Source of the DNA: Megalobrama amblycephala
Taxonomy: Eukaryota; Chordata; Actinopteri; Cypriniformes; Xenocyprididae
Direction of reading: 5' to 3'
NCBI RefSeq assembly: GCF_018812025.1
Contig: NC_063061.1
Span: 6,561,796 to 6,625,795 of the forward strand
Length of the DNA: 64,000 nucleotides
The notes below the pieces were generated by a model that did no database searches, was not told where the DNA came from, and saw only the letters and a program-made list of their open reading frames with translations. Within the stretch, counting starts at the first letter, position 1; each line of letters begins with the position of its first letter. Below, one piece after another: positions 23,229 to 35,111 of the stretch. The position numbers and the translations under genes are program-made.

Positions 23229-24250
23229 ACATGTACAAATTCTTACACAAATATTAATACAGGTCACATTGAATGTAGGAGTATCTTTATATTACATTCA
23301 TTTCACACTGTGCATCAGATAAACTTTTATTATTATTTAAATGTATGTATTATTTATATTAATTTAGCTGTAATATAAACCATCTAAATTTACTTCACTT
23401 TGCAGACCCTCAAAGCAGCGCAAAAAAATATATTTTTCACTAATGCATGTGTTGTACAACATAGACTAGTGACTGACATTTCTCTTTGATTTAAGTCATA
23501 CGACGTATTCAATAACTCTCAAAGTTCAATGAGGCTGAAAGCCGACTAGTCTTGATCGCCAAATCTTGAGCTGATCCGCAATATTTTTCTTCTCTATTCA
23601 AATTTCATATTTAACTTGCCTTAGGCAACTGGTTTCAAACACTATTGGACAAAACAGTAAGAGCGCCACAATTAGAGAGAATGGCAAATCAACGAGAAGA
23701 TATAAATTGATGAGCTCAGAAATGCCTAATCTCTCTGTGCTTGCTGGCCAAGCAGCTGTTGCAGATGCATGAACACTTTGAAGCCTCAAAGAGAATGAAG
23801 AGAGTCATCTCCCTTTTCCTGCTGTTCTTTTTCTCTTTCTGTGTTTCTGTCACTTTTTGTGTGGGTAAACGGATGGTGTACAATGTTACACCCTCTGTCT
23901 TGCTGTGCGTGGCTTGCAGCATTGTCTTGGGTTTTCTTTTGTGAGGTTTTTGTCAGTGACTGAAGCGTTGGTGGGCAATTTAAACTGCACTTTTCAAGGA
24001 CTTGCCCTCTGTCTGTTGGCTCGTAAAGTCAGTCACATGCATTGTTTCCCTATTGTTGGGCCCTCAGGGTGAGTTAACTGTTGGTCAACAGAAATAATAC
24101 TTTGGAAGAATAGACCATATGATTTATGTGTCACTTGAAGACGCTAATTTTCTAATGACTACCCTTTCATATCTTTCAAATGTCAGAGTTCAAAATACAT
24201 TTGGTACCGGGTTGCAAATCTCCTTCTACTGTAGATGTAGTATCAAACTT
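23229..24250. other. Unrecognised spacer
   Basis: A short open frame at 23741-23944 (plus) codes for two hydrophobic stretches, but it has no splice or promoter context and no recognised family. I consider it chance. Confidence 0.35.
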
Positions 24251-24553
24251 AAGGGATAGTTCACCCAAAAAATGAAAATTTTGTCATCATACCCTTCATA
24301 TTGTTCCAAACCTGTATACATTTCTGTGCTGTACACAAAGTAAGATATTTGGAAGAATGTTTGTAATTCCACCCCCCATAGTAGGAAAAAAATACTATGG
24401 TAGTCAATGGGGTGGCAAGATCTGCTTGGTTCCAAACATTCTTCCAAATATCTTCTTCTGTGCAAAGAAACAAAGAAATTTATACAGGTTTGTCACAACT
24501 TGAGAGTGAGTAAATGATGTCAAAATTTTCATTTTTGGGTGAACTGTCCTTTT
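24251..24553. mobile_element. MITE of the AGTTCACCCAAAA family, intact ends
   Basis: Left end AAGGGATAGTTCACCCAAAA, right end TTTTTGGGTGAACTGTCCTT. The ATGAAAATTTTG / CAAAATTTTCAT words continue the inverted termini for about 40 bases. The centre contains a CCATAGTA / TACTATGG palindrome. No transposase. It is the best-preserved short copy of this family in the window. Confidence 0.8.
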
Positions 24554-24974
24554 AGTCTCATTATTTGATACATTCAGTATCCTTACCCCTTTTTAAGAAG
24601 GGCGTGTTAGAACTAAACTGATGGTTTGCTCAAGGCTGTTGATCTGCTGAATTTCAAACAATGCTATAACTTCTTGTTTAGTCTACTTAATAAAGTCTTG
24701 TTCATGTCACATGAAAAGTTGTTCGTGTTTCCTGCTCATATACTAGAGTCCCTAATCATGCAGATTTTGACTACATGCTCTGAGTAGTACTGTAGAGTAA
24801 GAATGTTATTTCCCATAACCCAGAAATTAACATTTCTTAGAATAAACAATTAACCAAGTGTTCACTGGACAAACAGGTTAATTGATTGTAATATTAATTT
24901 TACTACATTAAGTTAATTCTATTAACTGATCTAAATATTTATAATTAATTATAACTAGTCTTTTGAGTTAATTT
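24554..24974. other. Unrecognised spacer
   Basis: AT-rich DNA with no recognised element. Confidence 0.4.
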
Positions 24975-25125
24975 GCTACATTGTGAAATAGTATTTAAAA
25001 GAAATGTTTTCTATTTATAAATATTCTAAAATGTAATATATTCCTGTGATGCAAAGCTGAATTTTCAGCAGCCATTACTTCAGTCTTCAGTGTCACATGA
25101 TCCTTCAGAAATCATTCTTATATGC
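24975..25125 (-). repeat. Dispersed repeat, GATGCAAAGCTGAATTTTCAGC family
   Basis: TTCCTGTGATGCAAAGC, GAATTTTCAGCA and GTGTCACATGATCCTTCAGA are shared with 60055-60365 in the same orientation. The opposite part of the same family appears in inverted orientation at 36757-36960. Very frequent in cyprinid DNA by my recognition; element class not decided. Confidence 0.7.
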
Positions 25126-25360
25126 TGAATACATTAAAACTTACTTGTACTTTAATACAATACAATATAATACAATACAATATTTATACATTAACATTAA
25201 AATAGAATAATAAACAATGCAAAAAAATATACCTGATACCTAATGCACTAACTAATGTTAATGAACCTTATTGTAAAGAGTTACTGGAAGTGTTTTTTTG
25301 TTTTGTTTTTTACATACATTATTTTCTAATTTAATACAAAATGTTTAGTACCAGCATAAA
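25126..25360. other. Spacer with a possible MITE end at 25230-25295
   Basis: ACTAATGTTAATGAACCTTATTGTAAAG at 25250-25280 resembles the terminal words of a common fish repeat, but the other end is not present. Confidence 0.35.
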
Positions 25361-25395
25361 TTTTTTTTTTTTTTTTTTTTTTTGGGGGGGGGGGG
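25361..25395. repeat. Poly-T / poly-G junction tract
   Basis: About 23 T followed at once by 12 G. Confidence 0.95.
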
Positions 25396-28140
25396 ATTTC
25401 TTGGTATTTGGTTTGTCTCCCTTGTGCTTCAATGAAAGCAGCACTCAAGCTGAATTTTGGACACAGGATGATCATGATCAATGTTATAAAATTTTCTTGA
25501 TTGTAGTTTTGATTAGTGACCAATAAAGCAGACATATTTCTTGATTTTATGTCATAACTTTGTTTAAAATTTATCAAAATGCTAAAACTTATTTTCCAAG
25601 TTTAAATTAAAAAAGTTAGATTTGTTAGATTTGTTAGATGATGTCTTGTAAGAGTTTTAAAAAATTTATTTTAAAAAAATGTATATAAAAACAACCAAAT
25701 ATGTCTCATATTGTTGGTGGTTTCTTCATAATATATATTGCAGATTGTTTCAGACCCATTCCAACCCATGTTGTTGCCAGATTGGTTTAAATGCAACAAA
25801 TTGTTAGCAAAGTGCTAATGCATGGCTGATTAGCCACAAACAAATGTGGTACCCTGCGGACCATATCTGAAAGTGATTATTCATGTCATTCAGAGATTCA
25901 GTCAGTCTTTGATAGTAAGAAAGACTGGCACTGGTCCTAACCTGTGGTTAGTGATAAAGCATGCTGATTAATGGTGGTATTTTATTTAAATCCACTCATG
26001 CAGGTTTATTGAAGCTTGTGTCAATAAGTACATGTGCATCTAGATTATTTGTGACCGCTATTGACTGGCCATGTGTAATTTGTCCACTTTGCTTAGCAGG
26101 AAGTGCAGTTATACACAAGTCCTGACATGGGAAGAACATCCAGAAACCTTCCCCCAAGTGCCATGGCATTCCCCTTCATCTCTGGGACAAGGAGAGACAT
26201 CTCCAGAGCCTTGTCACCATGTGCCCTCGGTAAGAAATCCGTCAAGGAACAGCTTTCATGGGAGTTGCGCCTTTGCCGGATCAATGTAGAGTACTTCGCA
26301 AGATGGATGACACAGTCCCCTCTTGTTAGCAAGACTTCGTCAGCCAGCCGTGATCTGGCATTACCTGGATCACAGAGCAAGATCCTTAGGGACCCTGATC
26401 TGATACCATCACATAGCAGTCATTTAAGGTTTCTAATGAATGTTAGTGTTGACAATGATAGATCTAAACAACACTGATTTGAGCAATATATCATTTGCAC
26501 ATGGGGGGCTGGAAGTAGTGAGGTCATATTGCAGGAAAAACTGGTCATAAAGGAATTCATGATTAAAATCCTGTCAAATTACTCTCAACCCTGTGTTCAA
26601 TCAGGGCTGTCCTTTGGGTGGGGCATACTTCCAAATACTTTCTTTCTTTCTTAATAATAATAATAAAATACAAAATAATTGAAACTTCTATTCTAATATT
26701 CTAAGATTTGTATATTCTGCATATTAATCTCATGTTTCTTTGCATTGCATGAACATGAGTTGTTTTGTGTTGTTTTTAATTTTTATTTGTTATTTTTTAT
26801 TATATTTAATTTATAAAAATATACAAAATATTAAAAAAGATAAAAATGAATGCTTGATTTCTAGTCAGCTGAAAGAGGTATGTAGATTCGTGCAGGTATA
26901 TTTTACATAAAAAATATCATCATGTTTTGTATTGCATAAACAAGTCATTGTATTAAGTGTGGTTCATATTTTGAAAAAGTGCCTAATGATAGACCAGTGA
27001 CAGATTTTAAATGGGAGCTGTAATCTTATTGTTGTGCCTCACTGGAAAAGAAAACAACATGCCACATCTTCATTGTCATTCCCACCACAGCAGATGTGGA
27101 ATATAAAGTGAACTCAGGGTGGCATGTTTAGGCCCTGAAGCCAGTCAATCCCTATAGCACAACAACAGTGTGAGAGCTGCATGGTTAATATTGCCATGTC
27201 AACATAAGTGGGACAATACCAGTAACCCAGCTTGATAAAAAGTTGAGATTAACCTTGCAGAGGAACAAAAAGAGGAACTGCAACCACAAACCTGTCATTC
27301 CCCGGAACATCCTGACAGTTCAGTAAGAGTCCTCATGCAAATATGTTGGCCACTAACGGTTTTTGGGTTATAATTTTCTTTGTCGTAGTTTGTTGAGGTG
27401 CAGCATATCTGATGTTTGAATTTTCAATTCAAAGGAAATCATCTGTGGAAGGTGCAACTCGAAACTCAAGTAGACTGAACAAAATTTTTAATGGGACTTT
27501 TTTAATATCATGCAACTTTTTATTTGGGAGCTGCATTCACGATAAATAGGAATGGAAGTACAAGGATTATTTGTCTTATAAAGCATTATTTGAGCTAGCT
27601 TATGAAATTGAAACATAATTTTTGTCAAATGCTAATTTTCAGTTCCAAATATTTTGCATAGAAAACATTTGTTTTATAAAAACCTATTTTCTTCCACAGA
27701 GACAATGAGAATGAGAGCCACTCGTCGTCACAGTTCATTTATTGATCATCTGATGATTGGGTAATGACACTAGGGGCTTAATAATGAAGGACTGATGGAG
27801 AGCCCTACTGAGTGTGTGTTGAAAAGGAACAGAATGGGGTAAAGTACGCAACTCATGGGAGGTTGACGACTTCAGTGAACGTTAAGAACAGTTTGGGGCC
27901 AATAGAACATATGCTGAGCTGCTGTCTGTCAGCTTTGTGTGGTTATCTGACACACCTTTTATTCATGCCTGTCCTTCTTTTTGCCAGTAACTGTTCCACC
28001 TCCACCCAAACTGTATTATCGGTGTCAACAGTCGGTTTCGGCATATTGGTGGAAAACAATACTTAATCATTTGAAATTATTGTGGTCTCTTATCTGATAT
28101 GTCCAGAATATTCATGTCTGGCTTCATATGAAAAGATGGA
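25396..28140. other. Unrecognised spacer; open frame at 26103-26477 not supported
   Basis: The frame at 26103-26477 (124 codons, plus) lies in a GC-richer patch but has no recognised domain, and the opposite strand is also open there. An exon of an unknown gene or a conserved element cannot be excluded. The remainder is AT-rich. Confidence 0.3.
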
Positions 28141-30033
28141 CACAGAAACACACACAGTTTAGAGAAATTCATGTTGTTTATTTATTTTGCCTAAGGTGGG
28201 TGTGATGTTTCTAGAAGTGATACTTGAAAGACAGAGCAGTAAAATACAATATCAATAATCATACACATATAGTGTACTAAAGCAAAACACTACAGGCAAA
28301 AACATTTTTTATGCACTGGTCAACTGTGAGATTTTGGCCTTTTTGGCTTTTAAACATGTTACTTTAGACAAGTGAAAAGGAAACATCCAAAATACACTTT
28401 TATGTTTATTAAATGTTTCTTACAGTATATTGCATTTTATCTATTTGCATCAATAGATTTCAATTATAGTGCATATTCTTAGGACTGTTTTCTCTAAATG
28501 TTTTTTTCTTTTTTTTTTTTTCTTTTTTTTTTTCTTTTACTGAGCCAGAAATCTTCACTTCAGTAGCTCTTATATACACCATGCTTTTTCTGGCTGTTGA
28601 CAGTATTTTCTGATTTATGGAGTGATGAGATCCCCCGTGTAAAACCTTTAACTAATGTCAACAAAATAAAAAATAAAATACAAAATAACAATTATTTTTA
28701 AGAAAAATTGTTATACAAAAAAGTTTGCAATTCTTAATGTAATCAGTCAGCTGGGAAGTACTGTGATATCAGTTCTTTTTTTTTTTTTCTTATTCTTTTT
28801 TTTTTTGGCCCTATTTACCTGGGCAGTCTTGCCTTAATTTCATTAAATTTCAATATGTAATGTTAAATTAAAGTAGTATTAACAATAACTAAAAAGAAAG
28901 AAAGAAATATAATGACAGACCACTCTCATTTTCCACTTGTCAGAAAAACTGATAGTCTCGCCCAGTGATAGAACATGAACAAAAAATAATCACTTCTTTA
29001 AGAAACAAAATAATTTGTAAAATGAATTGTAAATCAAAAAGAAAAAATATCTAGTGCACTGAGTGGAAAAAAAATTATTATAGAGGTCACGTTTGGCCTT
29101 CTAACAAGACCTGAGACCTCTGGACCTGTGTGTCTGTTAATCGTGGGGCATACTGCTGAGAGAGTGAGGTGGAAATGATTCACTCTGCTGTCTATGCAAT
29201 ATTTAAGGCCCTTAGCCTGGGTCCCATTAATGGAGCCTTTCGCTGCTGTTTTCTGCCTCTCACTCAAAAAAAAAAAAAAAAAAAAAAAAAACTCTTTCTG
29301 ACATGAATTACATTTACATCTCTCCAGACTGTAGGGATCAGCAGCTTTTGCAGCTTCTTTGGTGAGGCAGAAAATGATTTTTAGTGTTATTAATAGTGAA
29401 ACTGCTCGTTGAATGTGCATCATAAAGATAATCCATTAATTCCCTTTTCACCCATATGAAATGCAATGCATGGGCTTAGGGCAAAATAACATTTCAGTGA
29501 AAAAGTGTAGAGGGTATTTTGATTACTTACTAGCTGATCTCAAGTCTCAATGGCTATCCCTACGGTATATTCGGTTTAAGTACTTTAAGTATAGGTGGTG
29601 CTCTCCACCTTATTTTGCAAAAGTAAGCCATTTTCTGTGAGTGTGCAAGACTACAAATTCATTAGCCACTATAGTTACTTTTAAAAACTTTAAAAATATA
29701 AATTTCAAAATCTGTTTGAGTCAAGTAAACAATCTGTAATAAAATAAGAACAATCAAACTACAAGCAATAGTAAAAATAAACACAACAATAAAAGATGCA
29801 GCTTTTCAGGTTTTTCAGGTCGATCTAACAGAAGTATTCAGATTAGGTAGATTAGGTAAAAAATTTAAATGAAGTAATCAAATGTAAAATAACACTGCAT
29901 AGTCTTTACTTTATAAATTAAATATAGATGAAATATAAAGTCACAACATTTATTCAGTCATGAGCATTGAGTGATTTTCTGCAGTTAGTCTGTTGTTTGA
30001 TTAACATTAAAAACACGGGCAGAGGCAGGAATA
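28141..30033. other. Unrecognised spacer with several poly-T/poly-A runs
   Basis: T-rich tracts at 28501-28540 and 28775-28806 and an A run at 29266-29290. The 28140-28480 part looks like moderately repetitive DNA but has no second copy in this window. Confidence 0.35.
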
Positions 30034-30596
30034 TTATGGCGCTTTTCCACTGCATGATATGGTTCGGTACGGCTCGATACAGCTTACTTTTTGGCGCTTT
30101 TCCACTGCATGGTGTGGCTCGGTATGGAACGGAATGGTACAGCTCGCTTAAATAGTACCACCTCGGTTGAGGTTCCAAGCAAGCTGTACCGATACTAAAT
30201 GTGACATGTAAACACTGCAGATCACTGATTGGTCAGAGAGAATCGTCACTACCAGTGTCATTGGATTTGAAATACGAGACACCAAACCCACTAGCCACCG
30301 CAGTTTCATTTGTTTGCGAAACGACTTGCTTTAAACGACTGTCACATGCAACTTGAACAAAGAAATGTCTGTATCGTGGTCAGTAGATGAGGTGCAGACT
30401 CGTTGGAAGATAAGGAGCGGATCCACGGCAGTAGAGGCAGCACAACTATAATGATCAGTCTATAATCCCACCCACATTGAAGCTGTACTAACAATGGAAA
30501 AACAAGCAGAAAGTAAAGCGTGCTGAGCCGTGCTGAACCGTGACGTGCCGTGCCGTACCGAGCCGAGTAGTCCCACAAAGTGCAAAAGTGCCATTA
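30034..30596. mobile_element. Harbinger-type MITE with TTA target duplication
   Basis: The element proper (30037-30593) begins TGGCGCTTTTCCACTGCAT and ends ACAAAGTGCAAAAGTGCCA, flanked on both sides by TTA. Three-base TWA duplications are typical of PIF/Harbinger transposases. Inside the termini, CGGTACGGCTCG-like words on the left face GCCGTACCGAGCCG on the right. The first 55 bases are duplicated in tandem (30037-30091 and 30092-30146). No transposase gene is present. Confidence 0.75.
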
Positions 30597-31393
30597 GACT
30601 GCTGTCACTTTAAGAGCAAATGCACTGATCTAATATATTGATACTGTTACACAAGCATTTTCTTTCTCGACTGTTTACATTCACTTAAGACATAACGGAC
30701 TATGTTTACTAGGATACTCACCAAGACCGGCATTTTGACATAATTTTGTGCGAAATTGTCAGTTCAAGCGAAAGAAGACGTGAAAGAGAACTCAATTCAG
30801 TATTCACATGCAGCTTTCTGGGTGTGCACTTTGGATGTGCAGTTGTAGAGGCTTGAGTGTGTTTATTATTTTGATAATAAATTAAAATAATATAACAAAT
30901 ACCAGTTTGCAGTGTCAAGCAGCATAACAAACTGTTTTTGTACAAAAAGTTCTGTCATAACACTCTAGATGGTGCTGGCTCAGTCCTTTACCAAATTTGC
31001 TTGCAATTACATTATCCTCTATAGGGTACAGCAGATTGTTCTTGCTGTATTGGTAGCCAATGAGCTTGCTGCTCAACATTCAAATTCTTGCCTATGTTTG
31101 CTATATAGCAGTTTGCAGCATGTTTTCAGAAACCCTCCCCTTTCCCCAACTCCACCTGTATAGATCTGCTACGGCGGGGATTTGTGTACGCTTGTACAGC
31201 AGCAACATGTCTTGCTTGCTCATAGCAGTATTTCATGTGTATTAGCAGTGGCAAGTTCCGTACTTGCTCTGCAGCAGAAGCAGCAGATCAAGAGCAGCAG
31301 TAATAAATGCAGCAGCAGCATATCAGATCTATTCCGCTAAGACTAAACACATTAACATTGTCATACTCATTACCATGCCCATCTCTCTGAGAG
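30597..31393. other. Spacer with a GCAGCAG-rich segment
   Basis: At 31258-31345 GCAGCAG runs end in ATATCAGATCTATTCCGCTAA. The reverse complement of this end recurs near 54838-54880, so both belong to one dispersed repeat whose full extent I cannot define. Confidence 0.4.
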
Positions 31394-31517
31394 ATGTTCA
31401 AGATGCACACTAGTCATGTTTTTTTCTAAGGCACATTTATAAAAGCTACTTAAATATCCTAATTGAACGAAGGCCTAATTCTGGCTTAGTCTAAGCCCTG
31501 ACTGTGAAACCAGGCCT
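31394..31517. repeat. Half copy of the AAGCCCTGACTGTGAAAC MITE
   Basis: TTTTTCTAAGGCACATTTATAAAAGC through CTAATTGAACGAAGGCCTAA to GACTGTGAAACCAGGCC matches the right half of 42835-43048 and, inverted, the left half of 47963-48203. The other half is missing. Confidence 0.65.
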
Positions 31518-33211
31518 ATGTACAGTATGTTAACATTATTTTAGTGTGGAAAAATCACTTAATAATCATTTCTGTGCAAAGTTATATACAATTTTGCAAT
31601 GTTGTTGCCATGACAATGAAACACTTAAAACCCTAAATGTCAGGAATTACTTTACAGTTCAAATAATACAGGTGCATTTAAACTTTTCAAAAAATTGGCC
31701 CAATTTAACTCCTTTGTGCAGTAAATGCCTTGTTTGTAAGTGCTTTGATTATTTGTAAAGAAAAGGGACGTGATTAAATTATTATCTGTGGTACTCAACA
31801 ACATGCCACAAATGCTGTCAGCTGAGCTTAACTTTCACTGAACATGGAATATTCCTTTAAGAAATAGTGAGAAATAGTCTAGATTTTACAAAATCAGTGT
31901 TATTACTAGCATATTTCTATATATGCACAACAGACCACAGTATGAGCCCCATCTAGTGTTATCCGAGTGTGTGAAAATGCATGCGTGCATTTGTGTGGCA
32001 GCATGTCAAGCTCACACTGCGATTCATTTTTGATGATGCTCAGTGAGTCAGCTCACTATTTTGACAGGCTGTTGTGTGTGATGTGACAAGCTACATTGGC
32101 CTCCATTTTCAATTCACCAGCATCAGAATGACAAATTCACTACAGCACGTTGATCCACTCCTTCCCAATAAGGCCTCTGGATATCACAGTCCCAAACCGC
32201 AGAGAATAATGACATCGCAGGAGATCATTAGGCCTGGACTGACGGACAGGCCATGTGATTTTCTACCTCAAAAGTCCACAAGGCAGTGACCCCGGCACCC
32301 ACCCTTGATCTTGGGGCTTCTGCCCCTTTCTTTTGAGACTGCCGAACAAGTGGCTTCTGGTGTTGTGGAAGAGTGAGACCTAAATATTTAATCTTTTCTT
32401 TTTTTTTTGTCCTCACTCTGCCCTCCCCTCATAAAATCCTACGGTTCCAATGCCCTGCAGCTGTGAGTGACAGAAAGGCACATGGTGCCCTATGAAAAAT
32501 GTATCTTCAGAAGCTGACACTGTATGGGAATTTTACTACAGGGACAAGGCTTGATCTTGCGATGAAATAAATATGTTTCCTCAGCTTTGTGCCATAGCAG
32601 GATCTGCTTCACGGGATGCCGGCACAGGTGTTGAGTCAAACTTATGTAACATCAAATACCCGCTGTGCTGGAACAAAGAGGCGCTCCATCTCCATCTGTG
32701 TCTGCGGCCATATATAAGACAAGCTGTTGTTTTGAAGCATTTGATCAGAGGCTGGGAAGTTTTCAAACTCAATTCAATGCTGATGGGATGCGCTGATGTT
32801 GCCGTTTAGATCAGACAAAGCTATGATGTCTATCATGAAAGGGAGAACATCTTGATAAAAAGATTTTCCAAAACAATAGACTTTTACTTTTTGTTTCTGG
32901 TCGACAACTCTATTTAACTCTCCTGGTCCGCTGTGATTGACTCCATTTAAACCCATTGCAAGGGTTCCGCTAGTAGTGGCCACTCGTGCAACGTAAGCAA
33001 TGACTTACATCTGAGTGAATGAGATGGAAGGAAGTTAGTCAAGGAAGGGCATAAAAATTGGACTTAAATGCAGCCCACGTCCAATTTTTTATGCTATTAA
33101 TCACGATCTGCTGTGACATCTCAATCATGTTGCATTTTGGTCTATGGTTCTGCCTGAAGTGAATATTGGCTGCGACTGAAAACTTAGGCAGCTGACTTGT
33201 TGCCTCGCTGC
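31518..33211. other. Spacer with a non-repetitive block at 32570-32960
   Basis: The block at 32570-32960 is balanced in composition and has no repeat features; it could be conserved non-coding DNA. Open frames on both strands there are short and unrecognised. The rest shows nothing. Confidence 0.3.
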
Positions 33212-33300
33212 CTTTCATTTGAAAGCCACATTTCTAACATCTGTAAAACCGCATTCTTCCATCTTAAAAATATATCTAAGCTACGACATATGCTCTCATG

Positions 33301-34071
33301 CGGGAGCGGAGGAGTCGCCGCCGTTCGCCGTGGGCCGGAGCCTGCTGCCGTCCGCCATGAAGGGGAGGAGCAGGGGACGGGGGACTCGCTGCCGGCTGCC
33401 CTCAGTCGGAGGAGCCATCGCCGGCCGCCAGGAGGCGGTCGAGGATAGGGCCGTCCACCGTGCGTCCAGTGCCACCGCATGGCACCGCGAGAAAGAGCCT
33501 CTTGGCAGGCTGAGGACCTATACTTGGGGCTGAGGACCGAGCGGCAGTGTGTCGGGGAACCGGACCAAGAATTTTTTTTCTCTCTCTTTTTCCTCTCTCC
33601 CCTCTCTCGTCCTGTCGCTCCCCTTGCTTCCGTCTCCTTTCTCTCGTCTCGTCTGTCCTTACCCCCAGGTGCTGCGGCCGCCGAGACAGGCCCCGGGGGG
33701 GAGTAGAGCGCAGTCTCGGAGGTACCCCCCCCGGCCTGCGAGGGGCGATGGGGGTATGTGGCGACCAGGGCGGGCGAGAGCCGTGAGGGAACGGCGCGAG
33801 GCCGGTGGCGCGAGAGTTAACGAGCTACACCTGGGAGGCGCACCGGCCTTGAGTCTCTCACGGAGGAGCTCCGGGAGCATAAAAGGAGGAGCGACGACCG
33901 TGGAGGACGAGAGAGGACCAGGCCTGGACTTTATTTTACGTTTTATTATGTTTGTGTGGCCGGCAGACGTCCGCGAGGGTCGTTTTGTTCTTTGTTTATT
34001 TTGAATTAAAGTTACGTTGAATGTTCGCCGGTTCCCGCCTCCTTCTTCCCATATTTACGAACTGTGTTACA
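33301..34071 (+). mobile_element. 3' end of a GC-rich LTR retroelement inside the LINE
   Basis: The GC content jumps abruptly at 33301. A purine-rich tract (GAGGGGCGATGGGGG) immediately precedes a TGTGGCGACC start at 33757, and the segment ends near 34071 in ...TTACA. This is the layout polypurine tract plus 3' LTR of about 315 bases. Within it are GCATAAAAGG (TATA-like) near 33878 and GAATTAAAG near 34004. The upstream 33301-33756 would be 3' internal sequence. The 5' LTR and the coding region are missing. Family not decided; a gypsy-type element is likely. Confidence 0.6.
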
Positions 34072-34412
34072 ACCATATTAGCCCGGTTCTGTCAACACTG
34101 CATTGGCTCCCTATTAAACATTGTATAGAATTTAAAATCTTGCTAATTACTTACAAAGCACTAAATGGTTTAACTCCCCAGTACCTGAGCGAGCTCTTAA
34201 TGCATTATAGTCCTTCACGTCTATTGCGATCTCAGAATTCAGGCCAGTTGATAATACCTAGAATATCAAAATCAACCACATGTGGTAGATCCTATGCCTT
34301 TTTAGCACCTAAACTTTGGAACAGTCTTCCTAGCATTGTTTGGGAAGCAGACACACTCTGTCAGTTTAAATCTGGATTAAAAATACATATCTTTAACCTG
34401 GCATACACATAA
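34055..34412 (+). pseudogene. C-terminal fragment of the L2 LINE polyprotein
   Basis: The frame reads HISPVLSTLHWLPIKH, FKILLITYKALNGLTPQYL, LIIPRISKSTT and LAPKLWNSLPS, ending FNLAYT and a stop at 34410-34412. These are the conserved blocks that follow the reverse transcriptase in fish L2-type LINEs. Only this C-terminal part is left; the reverse transcriptase and endonuclease are absent here. The first residues read from this frame before HISP derive from the adjoining LTR element. Confidence 0.85.
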
Positions 34413-35111
34413 CACATTATCTACATGTAAATTGTTAGGCTTTATAAATTAGGTCAGCCGGAACTGGGAACACTTCCCATAACACCTGATGTTCTCGTAC
34501 ATCATAAGAAGAATGGCATCTACCCTAATATTAGTTTCTCTCTGTTTATCCCGAGGTTTGCCGTAGTCTGCCAGATCCAGGCCGTATCCAGTTGAGATGA
34601 AGGACCTGCGCCTAGACACGAAGAAAACGCAGCCCTGATGTGTCAACTTAACTATCCTCTGTGAAGGCCTCCTTCCCTTTCCTTTCCCTATGTATAGATA
34701 AAACGTTATCAAAATTATTCCAGTTCGCATAGATCCACGGACACAACTATTTTTTTCTGTATTATGCAGACCAGACAAGTAATTTGGCAATATCACTTTG
34801 TAAAAAGACCAAGCGTCTGCGCACATACACATTCAAACACGTAGTTGAACGACAATAATGCATTAAAGGTCTTTAGTTTTCAGTAGGAAAGGTGTCATTT
34901 AAGTGGCCTCTAAGTTAATAATTAACAATTTTTACAACTGAAGTGATTCAATCAAAAACCTACTTTAGCTTGATAATTATATTTTCTTAGAGCTGATGTA
35001 AAGCCAAAACAATGTCAATTAATTTTCCTATTATCACTGTGAAGCTGCTTTGAAACAATCTGTATTGTGAAAAGCGCTATATAAATGAAGATGACTTGCC
35101 TTGACTTGACT

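Larger units (their letters stand above)
33212..35111 (+). mobile_element. L2-type LINE, 3' half, interrupted by an LTR element
   Basis: 33212-33300 matches 63800-63890 of the LINE at the right edge (SFES..., then ICKTAFFHLKNISKLRHML). The coding sequence resumes at about 34070 with YNHISPVLSTLHWLPIKH and continues to FNLAYT, followed by a 3' untranslated region. The tail ends with GCGCTATATAAATGAAG and a TGACTTGAC-type repeat at 35111. About 180 bases of LINE sequence between the two parts are absent. Confidence 0.88.

Noticed and set aside
23741..23944. 67-codon frame with two hydrophobic stretches, considered as a small membrane protein
   Set aside because: No promoter, splice or conservation evidence; T-rich DNA readily gives hydrophobic translations.
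26103..26477. 124-codon frame
   Set aside because: No domain, no splice context, and the opposite strand is open too; kept only as a note in the spacer entry.
33549..34004. 151-codon frame in GC-rich DNA
   Set aside because: It lies across the polypurine tract and LTR of the retroelement piece; several frames are open there because of GC bias, and no retroelement domain appears in it.
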